Positions 18,171-27,906 of a DNA stretch of 64,000 bases are shown in pieces. The stretch is taken from NCBI RefSeq assembly GCF_900112255.1, contig NZ_FOLE01000012.1:1-64000 (forward strand). Direction: 5' to 3'. The notes under the pieces are model-generated. The model was not told the origin of the DNA and made no database searches. It worked only from the letters and a program-made list of their open reading frames with translations. A program made the position numbers and the translations under genes. Numbering within the stretch: the stretch's first letter is position 1; each line of letters opens with the position of its first letter. The DNA is from Flexibacter flexilis DSM 6793. Lineage in GTDB: Bacteria; Bacteroidota; Bacteroidia; Cytophagales; Flexibacteraceae.

Positions 18171-18486
18171 AATGATTTACTGTTTTCTAAAAATTTATCC
18201 GAATGTATAACAGACTGATTGGCAGGCAAATTATACAAACACGTACAAAACGTTATTAAGGTTATGTTAAATTTTCGATGCTAAAAATTGTACTTGGTTT
18301 TGTGCTATTTGCCAAAACCCAAATGGCTGTTTTTTTCTTAAAGAAATACAGCACTCTTGCAAAGTAACACAATTGAGAGACAAAAACAAAAAGAAGCTAC
18401 TCGGCTGAGCAACTTCTTTTGTGCAAAGTTCGTAAGTATTTCGTCTGTTTTTTCAAACAAACGTTTGCCTTATTTTTATATCAAAC
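18171..18486. other. 316-bp intergenic region between pfkA and glmM
   Basis: Holds the glmM terminator at 18388-18420 and the upstream region of pfkA. I see no gene and no convincing promoter box. Confidence 0.5.
18388..18420 (-). terminator. Terminator of glmM
   Basis: Stem aaaagaag.../...cttctttt with two internal mismatches and a tight loop. The minus strand continues with two T-runs. Confidence 0.75.
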
Positions 18487-19875
18487 TTATTTATTTGATA
18501 TAATTTCTTTAATGTCTGTTATGATTTTATTAGCCAAAAATTCGGCTGTAACCATTGTTTCAGATTCTGAATAAATGCGAATAATCGGTTCGGTATTGGA
18601 TTTGCGCAAATGTACCCATTGCTTATCAAACTCAATTTTCACGCCATCAATCGTGTTAATTGGCTGTTTTTCATAGCGTTTCTGAATATCCACCAACACT
18701 TTATCTACATCTATCTCTGGCGTAAGTTCTATTTTATTTTTGGAAATAAAATAGTTCGGATAAGAGGCTCTCAACATCGAAACCGACTTGCCATATTGCG
18801 CTAAGTGCGTGAGGAACAAAGCAATACCAACCAACGCGTCGCGGCCATAGTGCAATTCTGGATAAATAATGCCGCCATTGCCTTCGCCACCAATCACTGC
18901 GTCAGTAGCTTTCATCATTTCCACTACATTTACTTCACCGACAGCCGCCGCAGCATATTTTCCGCCAGCTTTTTCGGTTACATCGCGCAAGGCACGTGTA
19001 GAAGAAAGGTTTGAAACCGTATTGCCTTTTTTGTTTTTCAGGATATAATCCGCAACAGCAACCAACGTGTATTCTTCGCCGAACATGCTGCCATCTTCGC
19101 AAACAAATACGAGTCTGTCCACGTCTGGATCCACCACGATACCCAAATCAAATTTGCCTTTTTGCATTTCGCCAGAAATATGGCGCAAGTTCTCAGGCAA
19201 CGGCTCAGGATTGTGCGGAAACCAGCCCGTAGGCTCGCAAAAATGTTTGGTGATTTGCTTTACGCCCAACGCCTCCAAAAGCATTGGCACAGCAATACCG
19301 CCCGTAGAATTAACGCAATCCAAAATAACACTGAAATTGCGCGAAGCAATCAAGTCTTTGTTTACCAAAGGCAAGGCCAAAATCGCGTCAATGTGTTTCT
19401 GAATATAAGTATCGTCTGTACTATAAACTCCTAATTTTTTAACTTCTGCAAAATCAAATGCTTCATTGGCAGCAATATCCAACACTTCTTGCCCGTCTGC
19501 TGCCGAAATAAATTCTCCTTTATGATTCAAAAGTTTAAGCGCATTCCATTGGATTGGATTGTGGCTCGCCGTCAGGATAATGCCACCGCCTGCGTTTTCG
19601 GCAGGAACGGCCATTTCTACGGTTGGCGTAGTAGAAAGCCCCAAATCCAATACATTAATTCCCAAGCCTTGCAACGTACCCACCACAATTCTATTGACCA
19701 TTTCGCCCGAAGGACGCGCATCACGGCCTATCACAACTTTATTATTTCCAGTGGTTTTAAGAATCCAAGTACCAAAGGCCGCCGTGAATTTCACGATGTC
19801 TAAGGGAGTAAGCGCGTCGCCCGTTTTCCCGCCAATAGTGCCTCTTATTCCTGATATTGATTTGATTAATGACAC
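18487..19875 (-). CDS. glmM: Phosphoglucosamine mutase / phosphohexomutase
   Basis: 462 aa of the alpha-D-phosphohexomutase superfamily. It has the phospho-Ser loop TASHNP (near residue 100), the metal loop DPDVDR (near 240), the sugar loop GEGNGG and the C-terminal phosphate loop RKSNTEPIIRIYSES. GlmM makes glucosamine 1-phosphate for peptidoglycan and LPS. Bacteroidota carry related mutases of wider specificity and the metal loop differs from the usual DGDADR, so phosphomannomutase or phosphoglucomutase activity is possible. It is transcribed alone on the minus strand. Confidence 0.85.
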   Translation of the reverse strand: MSLIKSISGIRGTIGGKTGDALTPLDIVKFTAAFGTWILKTTGNNKVVIGRDARPSGEMVNRIVVGTLQGLGINVLDLGLSTTPTVEMAVPAENAGGGIILTASHNPIQWNALKLLNHKGEFISAADGQEVLDIAANEAFDFAEVKKLGVYSTDDTYIQKHIDAILALPLVNKDLIASRNFSVILDCVNSTGGIAVPMLLEALGVKQITKHFCEPTGWFPHNPEPLPENLRHISGEMQKGKFDLGIVVDPDVDRLVFVCEDGSMFGEEYTLVAVADYILKNKKGNTVSNLSSTRALRDVTEKAGGKYAAAAVGEVNVVEMMKATDAVIGGEGNGGIIYPELHYGRDALVGIALFLTHLAQYGKSVSMLRASYPNYFISKNKIELTPEIDVDKVLVDIQKRYEKQPINTIDGVKIEFDKQWVHLRKSNTEPIIRIYSESETMVTAEFLANKIITDIKEIISNK

Positions 19876-20040
19876 TTTTCTTTTCGTTTAGATGAACTAT
19901 TATAATTTCTTAAAACAAAACAAGTTTCCCCTTGCTATGTTATATTTAACACTAAAAATATGCGCAAAAGTAATTAAAATTGTTAGCAATCGCCTTTCTT
20001 TTTCTAACTATTTGCAAAAAGTGGTACAAAGATAGTAGGG

Positions 20041-20082
20041 AAAAAACAGCCCATCAAGGCTTTTGGTTCGCGTTGATGGGCT
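20041..20082 (-). terminator. Terminator of lepB
   Basis: Perfect 10-bp stem agcccatcaa (20048-20057) / ttgatgggct (20073-20082), then six T on the minus strand. Confidence 0.9.
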
Positions 20083-20111
20083 AAAGTTTTTTATCAATTG
20101 TACTAAAAGTG

Positions 20112-21212
20112 TTATTCAATAAATCTAAATAACCTGTTCCAACGTACTTTATCAATCAGGCCGCCGTTCGGGTCGAGCGAAAGCCACACGAGCCACGCCT
20201 TCCCAACGATGTGGTCTTCAGGCACAAAACCCCAAAAACGCGAGTCAAGAGAGTTGTGGCGGTTGTCGCCCATCATGAAGTAATAATTTTGCTTGAAAGT
20301 ATATTCTTTCACGGCTTGGCCGTCTATTACCAATTGTCCGTTCTGTACTTCTACTTTGTCGTGGCCTTCGTAACGGCTAATCACAGGCTCGTATTTCGTG
20401 ATATTTTCTTCGGTAAGCTGAATAGTTACGCCTTTTTTCGGAATCCATAACGCGCCGCATTGGTCCACATTCCAAGGGTATTTGGACGAATGCGGATAAA
20501 CCGTCATGCCTTGTTCCACTTCCGAAGGCTTAAACATTTCCTTCGTTACGCTTTCCACATAGCTCAACTCTCTGAATTTCTGTGCAGTTTCTTCTGTGCC
20601 TTGTATGCGGTAAGTGCCTTGTCCGTCTTCTTGCACGTCGTCGGTTACGCCCATGCGCAAGAAAAGACGCTGATTAAGAGGCTCTTGCGATTTTACCAAA
20701 TAGCTACTTTGCATTTTTGGCGGGTTGGCCGCAGGATTGCCATTGATATAAACTTGTTGGTCGCGAATGGCCAATGTGTCGCCCGCAATGCCGATACAAC
20801 GTTTTATATAATTGGTTTTCAGGTCAGACGGATGGCCTTCTTCGGCTGGCCAGTTAAACACCACCACATCGTTATTTTTTACTTCCGAAAAACCAGGCAA
20901 GCGGAATTGTGGCAACTGTAGCGCATCGGTATAAGACGGAATATTCGTAAGCCAAATTGTTTGGTGCGTCAGTGGCATTTGCAATGGCGTTTTGGGGGTG
21001 CGTGCGCCGTAGTGAAGTTTACTTACAAACAAAAAGTCTCCAACCAACAAAGATTTTTCCATCGAAGAGGTCGGAATCGTGTAAGCCTCCACCGCCAACC
21101 AACGAATCAGGGTCGCGGCAATCACCGAAAATACGATAGCGTCGCCCCATTCGCGCAAAGGCGATTTTTGCGGTTTGGCCTTTTTTGTTTTTTCTGAATT
21201 AGATAACTGCAT
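20112..21212 (-). CDS. lepB: Signal peptidase I
   Basis: 366 aa from the ATG at 21212; an ATG at 21263 would add 17 residues and cannot be excluded. It cleaves signal peptides at the outer face of the inner membrane. One N-terminal membrane helix (about 25-42) precedes the catalytic serine box IPTSSMEKSLLVGD (Ser50), and the lysine box NYIKRCIGIAGD has Lys137. The late box MGDNRHNSLDSRFWG is present. An insert of roughly 130 residues between the Lys box and the last box is typical of Bacteroidota LepB. Confidence 0.95.
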   Translation of the reverse strand: MQLSNSEKTKKAKPQKSPLREWGDAIVFSVIAATLIRWLAVEAYTIPTSSMEKSLLVGDFLFVSKLHYGARTPKTPLQMPLTHQTIWLTNIPSYTDALQLPQFRLPGFSEVKNNDVVVFNWPAEEGHPSDLKTNYIKRCIGIAGDTLAIRDQQVYINGNPAANPPKMQSSYLVKSQEPLNQRLFLRMGVTDDVQEDGQGTYRIQGTEETAQKFRELSYVESVTKEMFKPSEVEQGMTVYPHSSKYPWNVDQCGALWIPKKGVTIQLTEENITKYEPVISRYEGHDKVEVQNGQLVIDGQAVKEYTFKQNYYFMMGDNRHNSLDSRFWGFVPEDHIVGKAWLVWLSLDPNGGLIDKVRWNRLFRFIE

Positions 21213-21362
21213 GGGTTTTATTTTGTTATAAAAAAGCTGCTTCAATATTAAATCAAAGCCCAAAAGTACGTAAATATTGTTACAATTTAAGCAACGGCTT
21301 TTATACGGACAAATTGCACGTTACAAACGGCCATAAGCTCCAACCAAAGGTAAAAAAACGAT

Positions 21363-21397
21363 ACAAAAAAGTCCCGTAAACGATATTTACGGGACTT
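21363..21397 (-). terminator. Terminator of the yqeY-like gene
   Basis: Perfect 12-bp stem aagtcccgtaaa (21369-21380) / tttacgggactt (21386-21397) followed by a T-run on the minus strand. Confidence 0.92.
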
Positions 21398-21416
21398 CTC
21401 TGCACTTATCAATAAA

Positions 21417-21872
21417 TTATGCGTTTGCTAACAATGCTTTTACTGTTTCGGAAATCGCTTTACCGTCGGCCATGCCTGCCAATTCTTTGGAAGCTACGCC
21501 CATTACTTTGCCCATGTCGGAAGGAGCTTTTGCACCCACTTGCGCGATGATGGCCGTTAGTTTCTCTTTTAGCTCTTCGGCAGAAAGTTGTTTTGGCAAA
21601 TAACGCTCAATTACAGCCAATTGTGCGATTTCTACTTGCGCCAAGTCTTCACGGTTTTGGGTTTTAAAAATATCGGCAGATTCGCGGCGTTGCTTGGCAG
21701 CTTTGGTCAAAAGGCCAAGTTCGTCGGCAGCTGAAAGTTCGCCGTTACCGCCTTCTTTGGTTTCTGCTAACAAAATAAGTGATTTAATCGCACGCAACGC
21801 GCTCAATGTTTCTTTGTCTTTTGCCAACATTGCTGCTTTAATGTCGGCATCAATTTGCTGTTTTAAAGCCAT
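21417..21872 (-). CDS. GatB/YqeY domain protein
   Basis: 151 aa, all helical. The YqeY family resembles the tail domain of GatB, the amidotransferase subunit that corrects misacylated tRNA. The start MALKQQIDADIKAAMLAKDK and the segment LSALRAIKSLILLAETKEG are typical, as is APSDMGKVMGVASKELAG near the C-terminus. Its role as a free-standing protein is not established; tRNA binding is assumed from the family. It lies between neuB and lepB and has its own terminator. Confidence 0.9.
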   Translation of the reverse strand: MALKQQIDADIKAAMLAKDKETLSALRAIKSLILLAETKEGGNGELSAADELGLLTKAAKQRRESADIFKTQNREDLAQVEIAQLAVIERYLPKQLSAEELKEKLTAIIAQVGAKAPSDMGKVMGVASKELAGMADGKAISETVKALLANA

Positions 21873-22003
21873 GATATAATTATTTTTTGAATTTTAAATT
21901 AAAATAAAAATAAACCGCTTGGGTTTATTTTTGCAGTAAAGTACAAACATATTACGCAAAATCGGATTTTTCAAACCCAAGCAAGCCATTTTTCCTAAAA
22001 CAC

Positions 22004-22035
22004 AAAAACCTGACACACGGCGGCATCAGGTTTTT
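22004..22035 (-). terminator. Terminator of the neuB-like gene
   Basis: Stem aaaaacctga / tcaggttttt around a 12-nt loop, ending in T's on the minus strand. Confidence 0.88.
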
Positions 22036-22058
22036 GCAAAATCGTTAAAGCAAGCAAA

Positions 22059-22940
22059 TTAGCGAGTACGATATTTCAGTTTGTCGCGTTGCACTTGCTC
22101 AATTGCCAAGATTTCTTGGTTTTTGAATTGCAAAGACTCATGTGCCTGATGCAAATTGCGAATCAATTTTTGCAAACCTGGTTGCTCCAAAGAAGCAGCG
22201 TGGTCAGTACCTTTCCAAGTACGATCTTTGGTGAAGTGACGTTCGATCCAATGCGCACCCAATGTATAAGCGGCAATATCAATGCCAATGCCTAAGTGGT
22301 GGCCAGAGAAGCCGATAGCTTGTACGCGGTCGCCGTATTTTGCATACAAACGATTGATTTCCAACAAACAAACATCTTTAAATGGCACAGGGTAACCAGA
22401 CGTACAAGAGTAGATAACCAAACGACCTTTAGCCGCGCCAGTTTCCTCGAAGAAACGAACGATTTCTTCTTCTTCTTCTTGCGTAGTCATACCAAAAGAC
22501 AAGTGAACATCACCTTTGTACTCGTCGCGCAACACTTTCAACATCTCGAAGTGATTGTTACAAGCCGAAGGAACTTTGATAAACTCAGGCTCTAACGATG
22601 CGATTTCGCGTGCTGAAGTAGTTTCCCACACCGATGTAGCGTAAGTAACACCGATAGACTCACAATATTTTTTTAATTCACCGTGCTGCTCTGTGGTGAA
22701 CTCCAAGTATTCGCGGTGTTCGCCATACGTTGGGCCATAAGAGTTCCAAGGATTTGGGTGTGGTGTATTGTATTGTTCCTCTGTAAGCAATTCTTTGTTA
22801 TTGCGCTTTTGGAATTTGGCAACGTCTGCTCCTGCTTCTTTAGCCATTCTGATAAGTTCCAATGCTATTTCAAACTCGCCCATGTGATTGCAACCGATTT
22901 CAGCTATCACTTTAGGGGCTTTGTAGTTAAAGTCGAACAT
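22059..22940 (-). CDS. neuB: NeuB-family N-acylneuraminate (sialic-acid-like) synthase, barrel only
   Basis: 293 aa. The TIM-barrel motifs of NeuB are present: VIAEIGCNHMGEFE, DVAKFQKRN, FIKVPSACNNH, SFGMTTQEE, IGFSGHHLGIGI and WIERHFTKDRTWKGTDHAAS. The family condenses phosphoenolpyruvate with an N-acetylated mannosamine-like sugar to make sialic, legionaminic or pseudaminic acids. The usual C-terminal SAF (antifreeze-like) domain of about 60 residues is missing; the protein ends soon after the barrel. It lies 85 bp downstream of the polysaccharide genes on the same strand. The sugar product cannot be predicted. Confidence 0.88.
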   Translation of the reverse strand: MFDFNYKAPKVIAEIGCNHMGEFEIALELIRMAKEAGADVAKFQKRNNKELLTEEQYNTPHPNPWNSYGPTYGEHREYLEFTTEQHGELKKYCESIGVTYATSVWETTSAREIASLEPEFIKVPSACNNHFEMLKVLRDEYKGDVHLSFGMTTQEEEEEIVRFFEETGAAKGRLVIYSCTSGYPVPFKDVCLLEINRLYAKYGDRVQAIGFSGHHLGIGIDIAAYTLGAHWIERHFTKDRTWKGTDHAASLEQPGLQKLIRNLHQAHESLQFKNQEILAIEQVQRDKLKYRTR

Positions 22941-23025
22941 ACGATTTATTATAAAAAAACTAATTAGGTGAATGATATTACAAAAGTATAATTTAACCTT
23001 TAAAGAGCAAAATTAGTTTTAGGTA

Positions 23026-24054
23026 TTAAAGGGTAGGCTTGTAATATTGCAGATACCATTGTACGAATTTCTGGATACCTGACTGTATTTGTTCTTTGGG
23101 CTGATAACCAAAATCTTGAGTGCTTTGGTCAATGTCTGCCCAAGTGCGCACCACATCGCCTGCTTGCATGGGCAAAAAGCGTTTTTCCGCCTTTTTTCCT
23201 AAAGCATTTTCAATGGATTCAATGAAAGTACCTAAGGCAACAGGTTGATTATTACCTAAATTATAAACTGCAAACGGGGGCACACCTTCTTTTACGGGAG
23301 GTTTGGCCAAAATTTGTTGCAGTCCGTCGGTAATATCGTCGATGAAAGTAAAATCACGTTGCATATTACCATTGTTAAATACGTCAATGGTTTTACCTTC
23401 AATAATGTCTTTGGTAAAGCTAAAATACGCCATATCTGGTCTGCCCCAAGGGCCATAAACCGTAAAAAAGCGCAAACCAGTAGCAGGCACACCATACAAA
23501 TGGCTATAAGTATGCGCCATCAGTTCGTTGGCTTTTTTGGTAGCCGCATAAAGGCTTACAGGCGTGTCGGTGGCATCTTGTACCGAGAACGGGATTTTAG
23601 AAGCCAAACCATAAACACTTGAACTACTGGCAAATACCAAATGTTTTACGGGGTTATGTCGGCAAGCCTCCAAAATATTCATAAAGCCCATCACGTTGCT
23701 ATTGATGTAGGCATAAGGATTTTGGATAGAATAACGCACACCAGCTTGTGCCGCCAAATGCACAACAGCTTCAAATTTTTCGGTTTGAAAAAGATTGTCT
23801 ATCAGTGTTTTATCTTCCAAATTGCCTTTCACAAAGCGCAACGAAGGATATTTTGAACTTTGTATCACGCTACCATCTTCCAGACTTTCCGCCCCGTCTA
23901 TGCCCAATTCGGCCAAACGAGCATATTTAAGACGTGGGTCATAGTAATCATTAATATTATCAAAACCCACAATACTGACAGCAGATTGCAGGAGCTTATG
24001 CGCCAAGTGAGAGCCAATAAACCCTGCAATCCCTGTTAAGAATATTTTTGTCAT
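23026..24054 (-). CDS. NAD-dependent epimerase, UDP-glucuronate 4-epimerase type
   Basis: 342 aa, extended short-chain dehydrogenase fold. It has the NAD-binding motif TGIAGFIGSHLA (residues 8-19), the typical GFDNINDYYDPRLKYARL of CapI/LpsL-type enzymes, the serine block ASSSSVYG and the catalytic YAATKKA. It would turn UDP-glucuronate (or the N-acetyl form) into the galacto form for capsule or LPS. It starts 6 bp after the UDP-sugar dehydrogenase stop, so the two are co-transcribed and may act in sequence. Confidence 0.9.
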   Translation of the reverse strand: MTKIFLTGIAGFIGSHLAHKLLQSAVSIVGFDNINDYYDPRLKYARLAELGIDGAESLEDGSVIQSSKYPSLRFVKGNLEDKTLIDNLFQTEKFEAVVHLAAQAGVRYSIQNPYAYINSNVMGFMNILEACRHNPVKHLVFASSSSVYGLASKIPFSVQDATDTPVSLYAATKKANELMAHTYSHLYGVPATGLRFFTVYGPWGRPDMAYFSFTKDIIEGKTIDVFNNGNMQRDFTFIDDITDGLQQILAKPPVKEGVPPFAVYNLGNNQPVALGTFIESIENALGKKAEKRFLPMQAGDVVRTWADIDQSTQDFGYQPKEQIQSGIQKFVQWYLQYYKPTL

Positions 24055-24060
24055 AACTGC

Positions 24061-25311
24061 TTACAGTCTTGCATCTACCAACTCTTGAGGCAATATGGCC
24101 TTCGTATCGAATACGACGCACTCTGGTTTTTTATAGGCTGTTAAATCCATTTCGGCAAACTGATGATGCGATACAGCCAAAACTATACCATCATACTGAC
24201 CAGAAGGCGCAGCCACCAAGTTTACGCCATACTCTTCATGTACCGACTCCGCATCAGCCCAAGGGTCATAAGTATCCACGATTACGCCAAATTCTTCAAG
24301 CTCTTGGATAATATCCACCACTTTCGTGTTGCGAACATCTGGACAATTTTCTTTAAACGTAATGCCTAACACCAACACGCGAGCATTTTTTACTTTAATG
24401 TCTTGGTGAGTCATTAATTTAATCATTTTTTGCGCCACAAAACGCCCCATGTAGTCATTCACACGACGACCCGAAAGGATTACAGCAGGGTGATAACCAA
24501 CGCTTTCGGCTTTATGCGCCAAATAATACGGGTCAACACCAATGCAGTGGCCGCCCACCAAACCTGGTTTGAATTTCAAGAAATTCCATTTGGTAGCTGC
24601 CGCCTCCAAAACTGCTGTGGTATCAATGCCCAAGCGGTCAAAAATCAAAGCAAGTTCGTTTACAAACGAAATATTTACGTCGCGTTGTGCATTTTCGATG
24701 GCTTTAGAAGCCTCCGCTACGCGCATATTAGGCGCAAGGTGCGTTCCTGCCTGAATAATAGACTTGTAAAGTTCATCTACTTTCTGGGCTACTTCTGGTG
24801 TACTACCGCTGGTTACTTTCTTGATTTTCACCAAAGTATTTACTTTGTCGCCTGGGTTGATGCGTTCGGGAGAATAGCCGCAAAAGAAATCAACATTGAA
24901 TTTCAAGCCGCTAAATTTCTCCAATACAGGCACGCAATCTTCTTCTGTACAACCTGGATAAACCGTTGATTCATAAATTACAATATCACCTTTGCTCAAC
25001 ACTTTGCCTACTGTTTCACTCGCCTTAATAAGTGGCGTAAGGTCAGGGCTTTTGTGTTTATCTATGGGCGTAGGTACAGTTACAATATATACATTTGCAT
25101 CAGTTATGGCATCAGGATTGCTCGCAAAACTCAAATTAGCCGAAGAAAGCAGCTCATTTTTTTCTACCTCTAGCGTGCGATCATAGCCTTTGCTTAACTC
25201 CTCTATACGTTCGTGATTGATATCAAATCCAACCACTTTGTATTTTTTGCCAAACTCTACAGCCAACGGCAAACCAACATACCCTAATCCAATAATGGCG
25301 ATTTTAGTCAT
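24061..25311 (-). CDS. UDP-sugar 6-dehydrogenase, UDP-GlcNAc/GalNAc type
   Basis: 416 aa. Oxidises a UDP-hexose to the uronic acid in two NAD+-dependent steps. It has IIGLGYVGLPLAVEFGKKY at the N-terminus, STVYPGCTEE, NINPGD-like ERINPGD, and the catalytic Cys in GGHCIGVDPYYLA (near residue 260). The sequence is closer to the WbpO/TviB type (UDP-N-acetylhexosamine) than to UDP-glucose dehydrogenase, judged from ERINPGDK and VDPYYL. Spacing to Wzc upstream (9 bp) and epimerase downstream (6 bp) indicates one operon. Confidence 0.92.
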   Translation of the reverse strand: MTKIAIIGLGYVGLPLAVEFGKKYKVVGFDINHERIEELSKGYDRTLEVEKNELLSSANLSFASNPDAITDANVYIVTVPTPIDKHKSPDLTPLIKASETVGKVLSKGDIVIYESTVYPGCTEEDCVPVLEKFSGLKFNVDFFCGYSPERINPGDKVNTLVKIKKVTSGSTPEVAQKVDELYKSIIQAGTHLAPNMRVAEASKAIENAQRDVNISFVNELALIFDRLGIDTTAVLEAAATKWNFLKFKPGLVGGHCIGVDPYYLAHKAESVGYHPAVILSGRRVNDYMGRFVAQKMIKLMTHQDIKVKNARVLVLGITFKENCPDVRNTKVVDIIQELEEFGVIVDTYDPWADAESVHEEYGVNLVAAPSGQYDGIVLAVSHHQFAEMDLTAYKKPECVVFDTKAILPQELVDARL

Positions 25312-25320
25312 TGTTGTAAT

Positions 25321-27783
25321 TTATTTTTTTCTTTTTTTGCTAAACAAACCAAATAATTTTTGATACCAAGTTGCTGGTTTTTCAAAATAGCTATAACCAT
25401 AATCATAACCATAACTTGTATATCCATAGCCGTAACCAGCCATTTTCTTACCAATATCATTAATTACAATACTGATATTTTTGACTTTTTTCTCCACGTA
25501 CAACTCATTAATCTTTTTCAAAAATGATTTACGTGTATAATTATGTCGAACAATATAAACACCCGCGTCAATAAACGGACTAAGAATAAACCAGTCAGCT
25601 AACAAGCCAAGTGGCGGAGTATCTATAATAACGCATTCGTAATCTTCACGAAGGCGATTAATTAGCTCTTCCATCGCGGGCAGTCCTAATGTTTCGGCCG
25701 GGTTAGGAGGAATAGGCCCAGCAGGCAGTACATATAAGTTACTGAATTTCGTAATCTGTACCGATTCGTCGTAAGTTGACTGCCCTGTCAAATAAGTGCT
25801 CAACCCTTTTGATAAATCAAGACCCAATTCTACTTCATACTTAGGCTTACGCAAATCCGCCATAATGACAACCGTCTTTTTTCCCGCCAGAGCAAACACC
25901 GCTCCCAAGTTCATAGACAAGAATGTTTTACCTTCCCCACTAACCGAGGAGGTTACTCCTATTACTTTATGTTTTTTGTCAGGAGCAAAATAGGTCAAAT
26001 TCAGGCGTATAGAACGAAATGCCTCTGTGATAACAGACTTGGGATTATCATTCACCACCAGATAATCACCGCGTGTATTGTGGCCAATCAGCCCCAAAAT
26101 AGGGATACGCGAAATTCGCTCCACATCTTTTTTGCTTTGTAACTTATCATTCAATAGCATCATCAGTACCACAACTACAATCGGGAAAAGTAAACCCGCT
26201 AAAGCAGCAATGGCATAAATCTGTACTTTTTGCATACCAACAATAGTTGCATTTTGAGGCTTAGCGGTACTGATAACATTCACGTTAGGCGTAGTACCAG
26301 CTTTGGTCATGCCGATTTCTGTTCTTTTTTGAAGTAAAAAAGTGTAAATATTATCGTTGATTTTCAAGCGTCGCTCTATACTCAACTGTTGCCTTTCTTT
26401 ATCTGGTAAAGACAAGATTTGAGATTCGGCTTCCTTATAATTCTCATCTGCATTATGTAACTGCAAGCTGAGCATTCTAAGGTCATTCTCAACTACTTCT
26501 AATATTTGTTGCCTTAAAAAAACTATCTTTTGTTTGTATGAAATAATCGGCTTGTTATCATCATTTTGATAAAACTTTTTTTCCCTAAGTTTTGAAGAAA
26601 CACTCAACAACTCATTGATTAAGTTTGTCATGAGAGGCTCATCAATCCCCAACATTGCAGGAGCTACTATTTGATCAATAGGGTTATTACCCGAAAGGTA
26701 TTTTTTTAGATACAAATAATACTGCTGCCTTGTCTTTAAATGCTCTTTTTCCTTATCAAATCCCTTTAACTCAGAAAAAGCTTCAGCACTCATCTGTGAT
26801 ACACTCATAGATTTATTGAATTTCCGAAAACCGTCCAATTCGCCTTCCGTAGATTTCAAAATAGTTGAGACCTGAGCTAGTTGATCATCAATAAAATTGA
26901 CAGTATTAGACAAAGATAAATTGCGCTCTCTCATATCATTGACCGCATAGATAGCCATAAGCGTATTTATAATGTCAACTATTTTTTGAATATGAGGCCC
27001 TTTAATTGATATATTGATCAAATTACCGCCCTTTTTAGTTCTTTCAATTAGCAAAGTAGCGGCAATTTTTTCTGAAAGTTTTACTTTATCATGAATAATA
27101 AAGCAATTACGGGTCTTTTCTCCCAATTGTTTAGGAACCACTAAATTTGGCTGAATAAGCAGAAAAGAGCTATCCATAGCATATTTATGCCCCAAAAACA
27201 TTGCCTGATTTTTAGGCAATGTCTCTCTTTCTACAAATGTGCTGGTGATATGATTAAATACTAAGTTCTCACTATCAACAAGCAAATACTCGTTGTTAGA
27301 AACAGGCTCATAGTACAACAGTTTATTTACGAGCACACTCGGAATTTGCTCAAAATCAGTGGTAACTACATAAGGAGCATCTTTATACAATTCTAACCTA
27401 CTTAATTGGCCTTGAGCAAAATACGACACATTTAACTTGAGCGAATCAATCACCTGCTCTACCATTTGAGCAGATGTTAATTTAGCTAGTTCATTATCCA
27501 TACCGCCCCCGCCACCTAAAGAAATACCTTCTTCATCTATCAGTGCCTCTAAATCAAAGCTGCGTTTCTGCTGGCTCTTGAACATCACACTCGTACTTAC
27601 TGAATAAGTTGGAACGAGGTATTTATTATATATGTAAGAAGCTACTAGTGCTATTAGCACAGAAAACAACACATAATACCATATGTCATAGATTTTAAAT
27701 AATAGAGCTTTAAAATCAAAGCCTTCGTCTTCTTGTTGTTGAAATGTACTCACTGGTTTATTGAATGTTGATTTGGGGTGCAA
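25321..27783 (-). CDS. Wzc-type polysaccharide co-polymerase / BY-kinase
   Basis: 820 aa inner-membrane protein. A first membrane helix (about 35-55) is followed by a Wzz-type periplasmic domain with long coiled coils, a second helix near 520-540, and a cytosolic BY-kinase domain with Walker A VSGEGKTFLSMN (near 615), Walker A' VIMADLRKP and Walker B CVIIDTPP. The C-terminus is a tyrosine cluster GYGYGYTSYGYDYGYSY, the expected autophosphorylation tail. It controls chain length and export of capsule or exopolysaccharide. It heads the polysaccharide operon. No wza or wzy gene is seen in the window. Confidence 0.93.
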   Translation of the reverse strand: MHPKSTFNKPVSTFQQQEDEGFDFKALLFKIYDIWYYVLFSVLIALVASYIYNKYLVPTYSVSTSVMFKSQQKRSFDLEALIDEEGISLGGGGGMDNELAKLTSAQMVEQVIDSLKLNVSYFAQGQLSRLELYKDAPYVVTTDFEQIPSVLVNKLLYYEPVSNNEYLLVDSENLVFNHITSTFVERETLPKNQAMFLGHKYAMDSSFLLIQPNLVVPKQLGEKTRNCFIIHDKVKLSEKIAATLLIERTKKGGNLINISIKGPHIQKIVDIINTLMAIYAVNDMRERNLSLSNTVNFIDDQLAQVSTILKSTEGELDGFRKFNKSMSVSQMSAEAFSELKGFDKEKEHLKTRQQYYLYLKKYLSGNNPIDQIVAPAMLGIDEPLMTNLINELLSVSSKLREKKFYQNDDNKPIISYKQKIVFLRQQILEVVENDLRMLSLQLHNADENYKEAESQILSLPDKERQQLSIERRLKINDNIYTFLLQKRTEIGMTKAGTTPNVNVISTAKPQNATIVGMQKVQIYAIAALAGLLFPIVVVVLMMLLNDKLQSKKDVERISRIPILGLIGHNTRGDYLVVNDNPKSVITEAFRSIRLNLTYFAPDKKHKVIGVTSSVSGEGKTFLSMNLGAVFALAGKKTVVIMADLRKPKYEVELGLDLSKGLSTYLTGQSTYDESVQITKFSNLYVLPAGPIPPNPAETLGLPAMEELINRLREDYECVIIDTPPLGLLADWFILSPFIDAGVYIVRHNYTRKSFLKKINELYVEKKVKNISIVINDIGKKMAGYGYGYTSYGYDYGYSYFEKPATWYQKLFGLFSKKRKK

Positions 27784-27906
27784 TTATAGCACTTTAAAAA
27801 AAATAATTAAAATTTTATAAATAAAAGCTCTCAGAAAAGAAGATATTTACTCGCTAATGTTTGGGCTAAATCAGATTTAATCTAAAAAAGTAACCAAAAA
27901 AAACAT

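Noticed and set aside
20041-20082. Possible tRNA or small RNA near 20050
   Set aside because: Only a single hairpin with a T-run; it is the lepB terminator.
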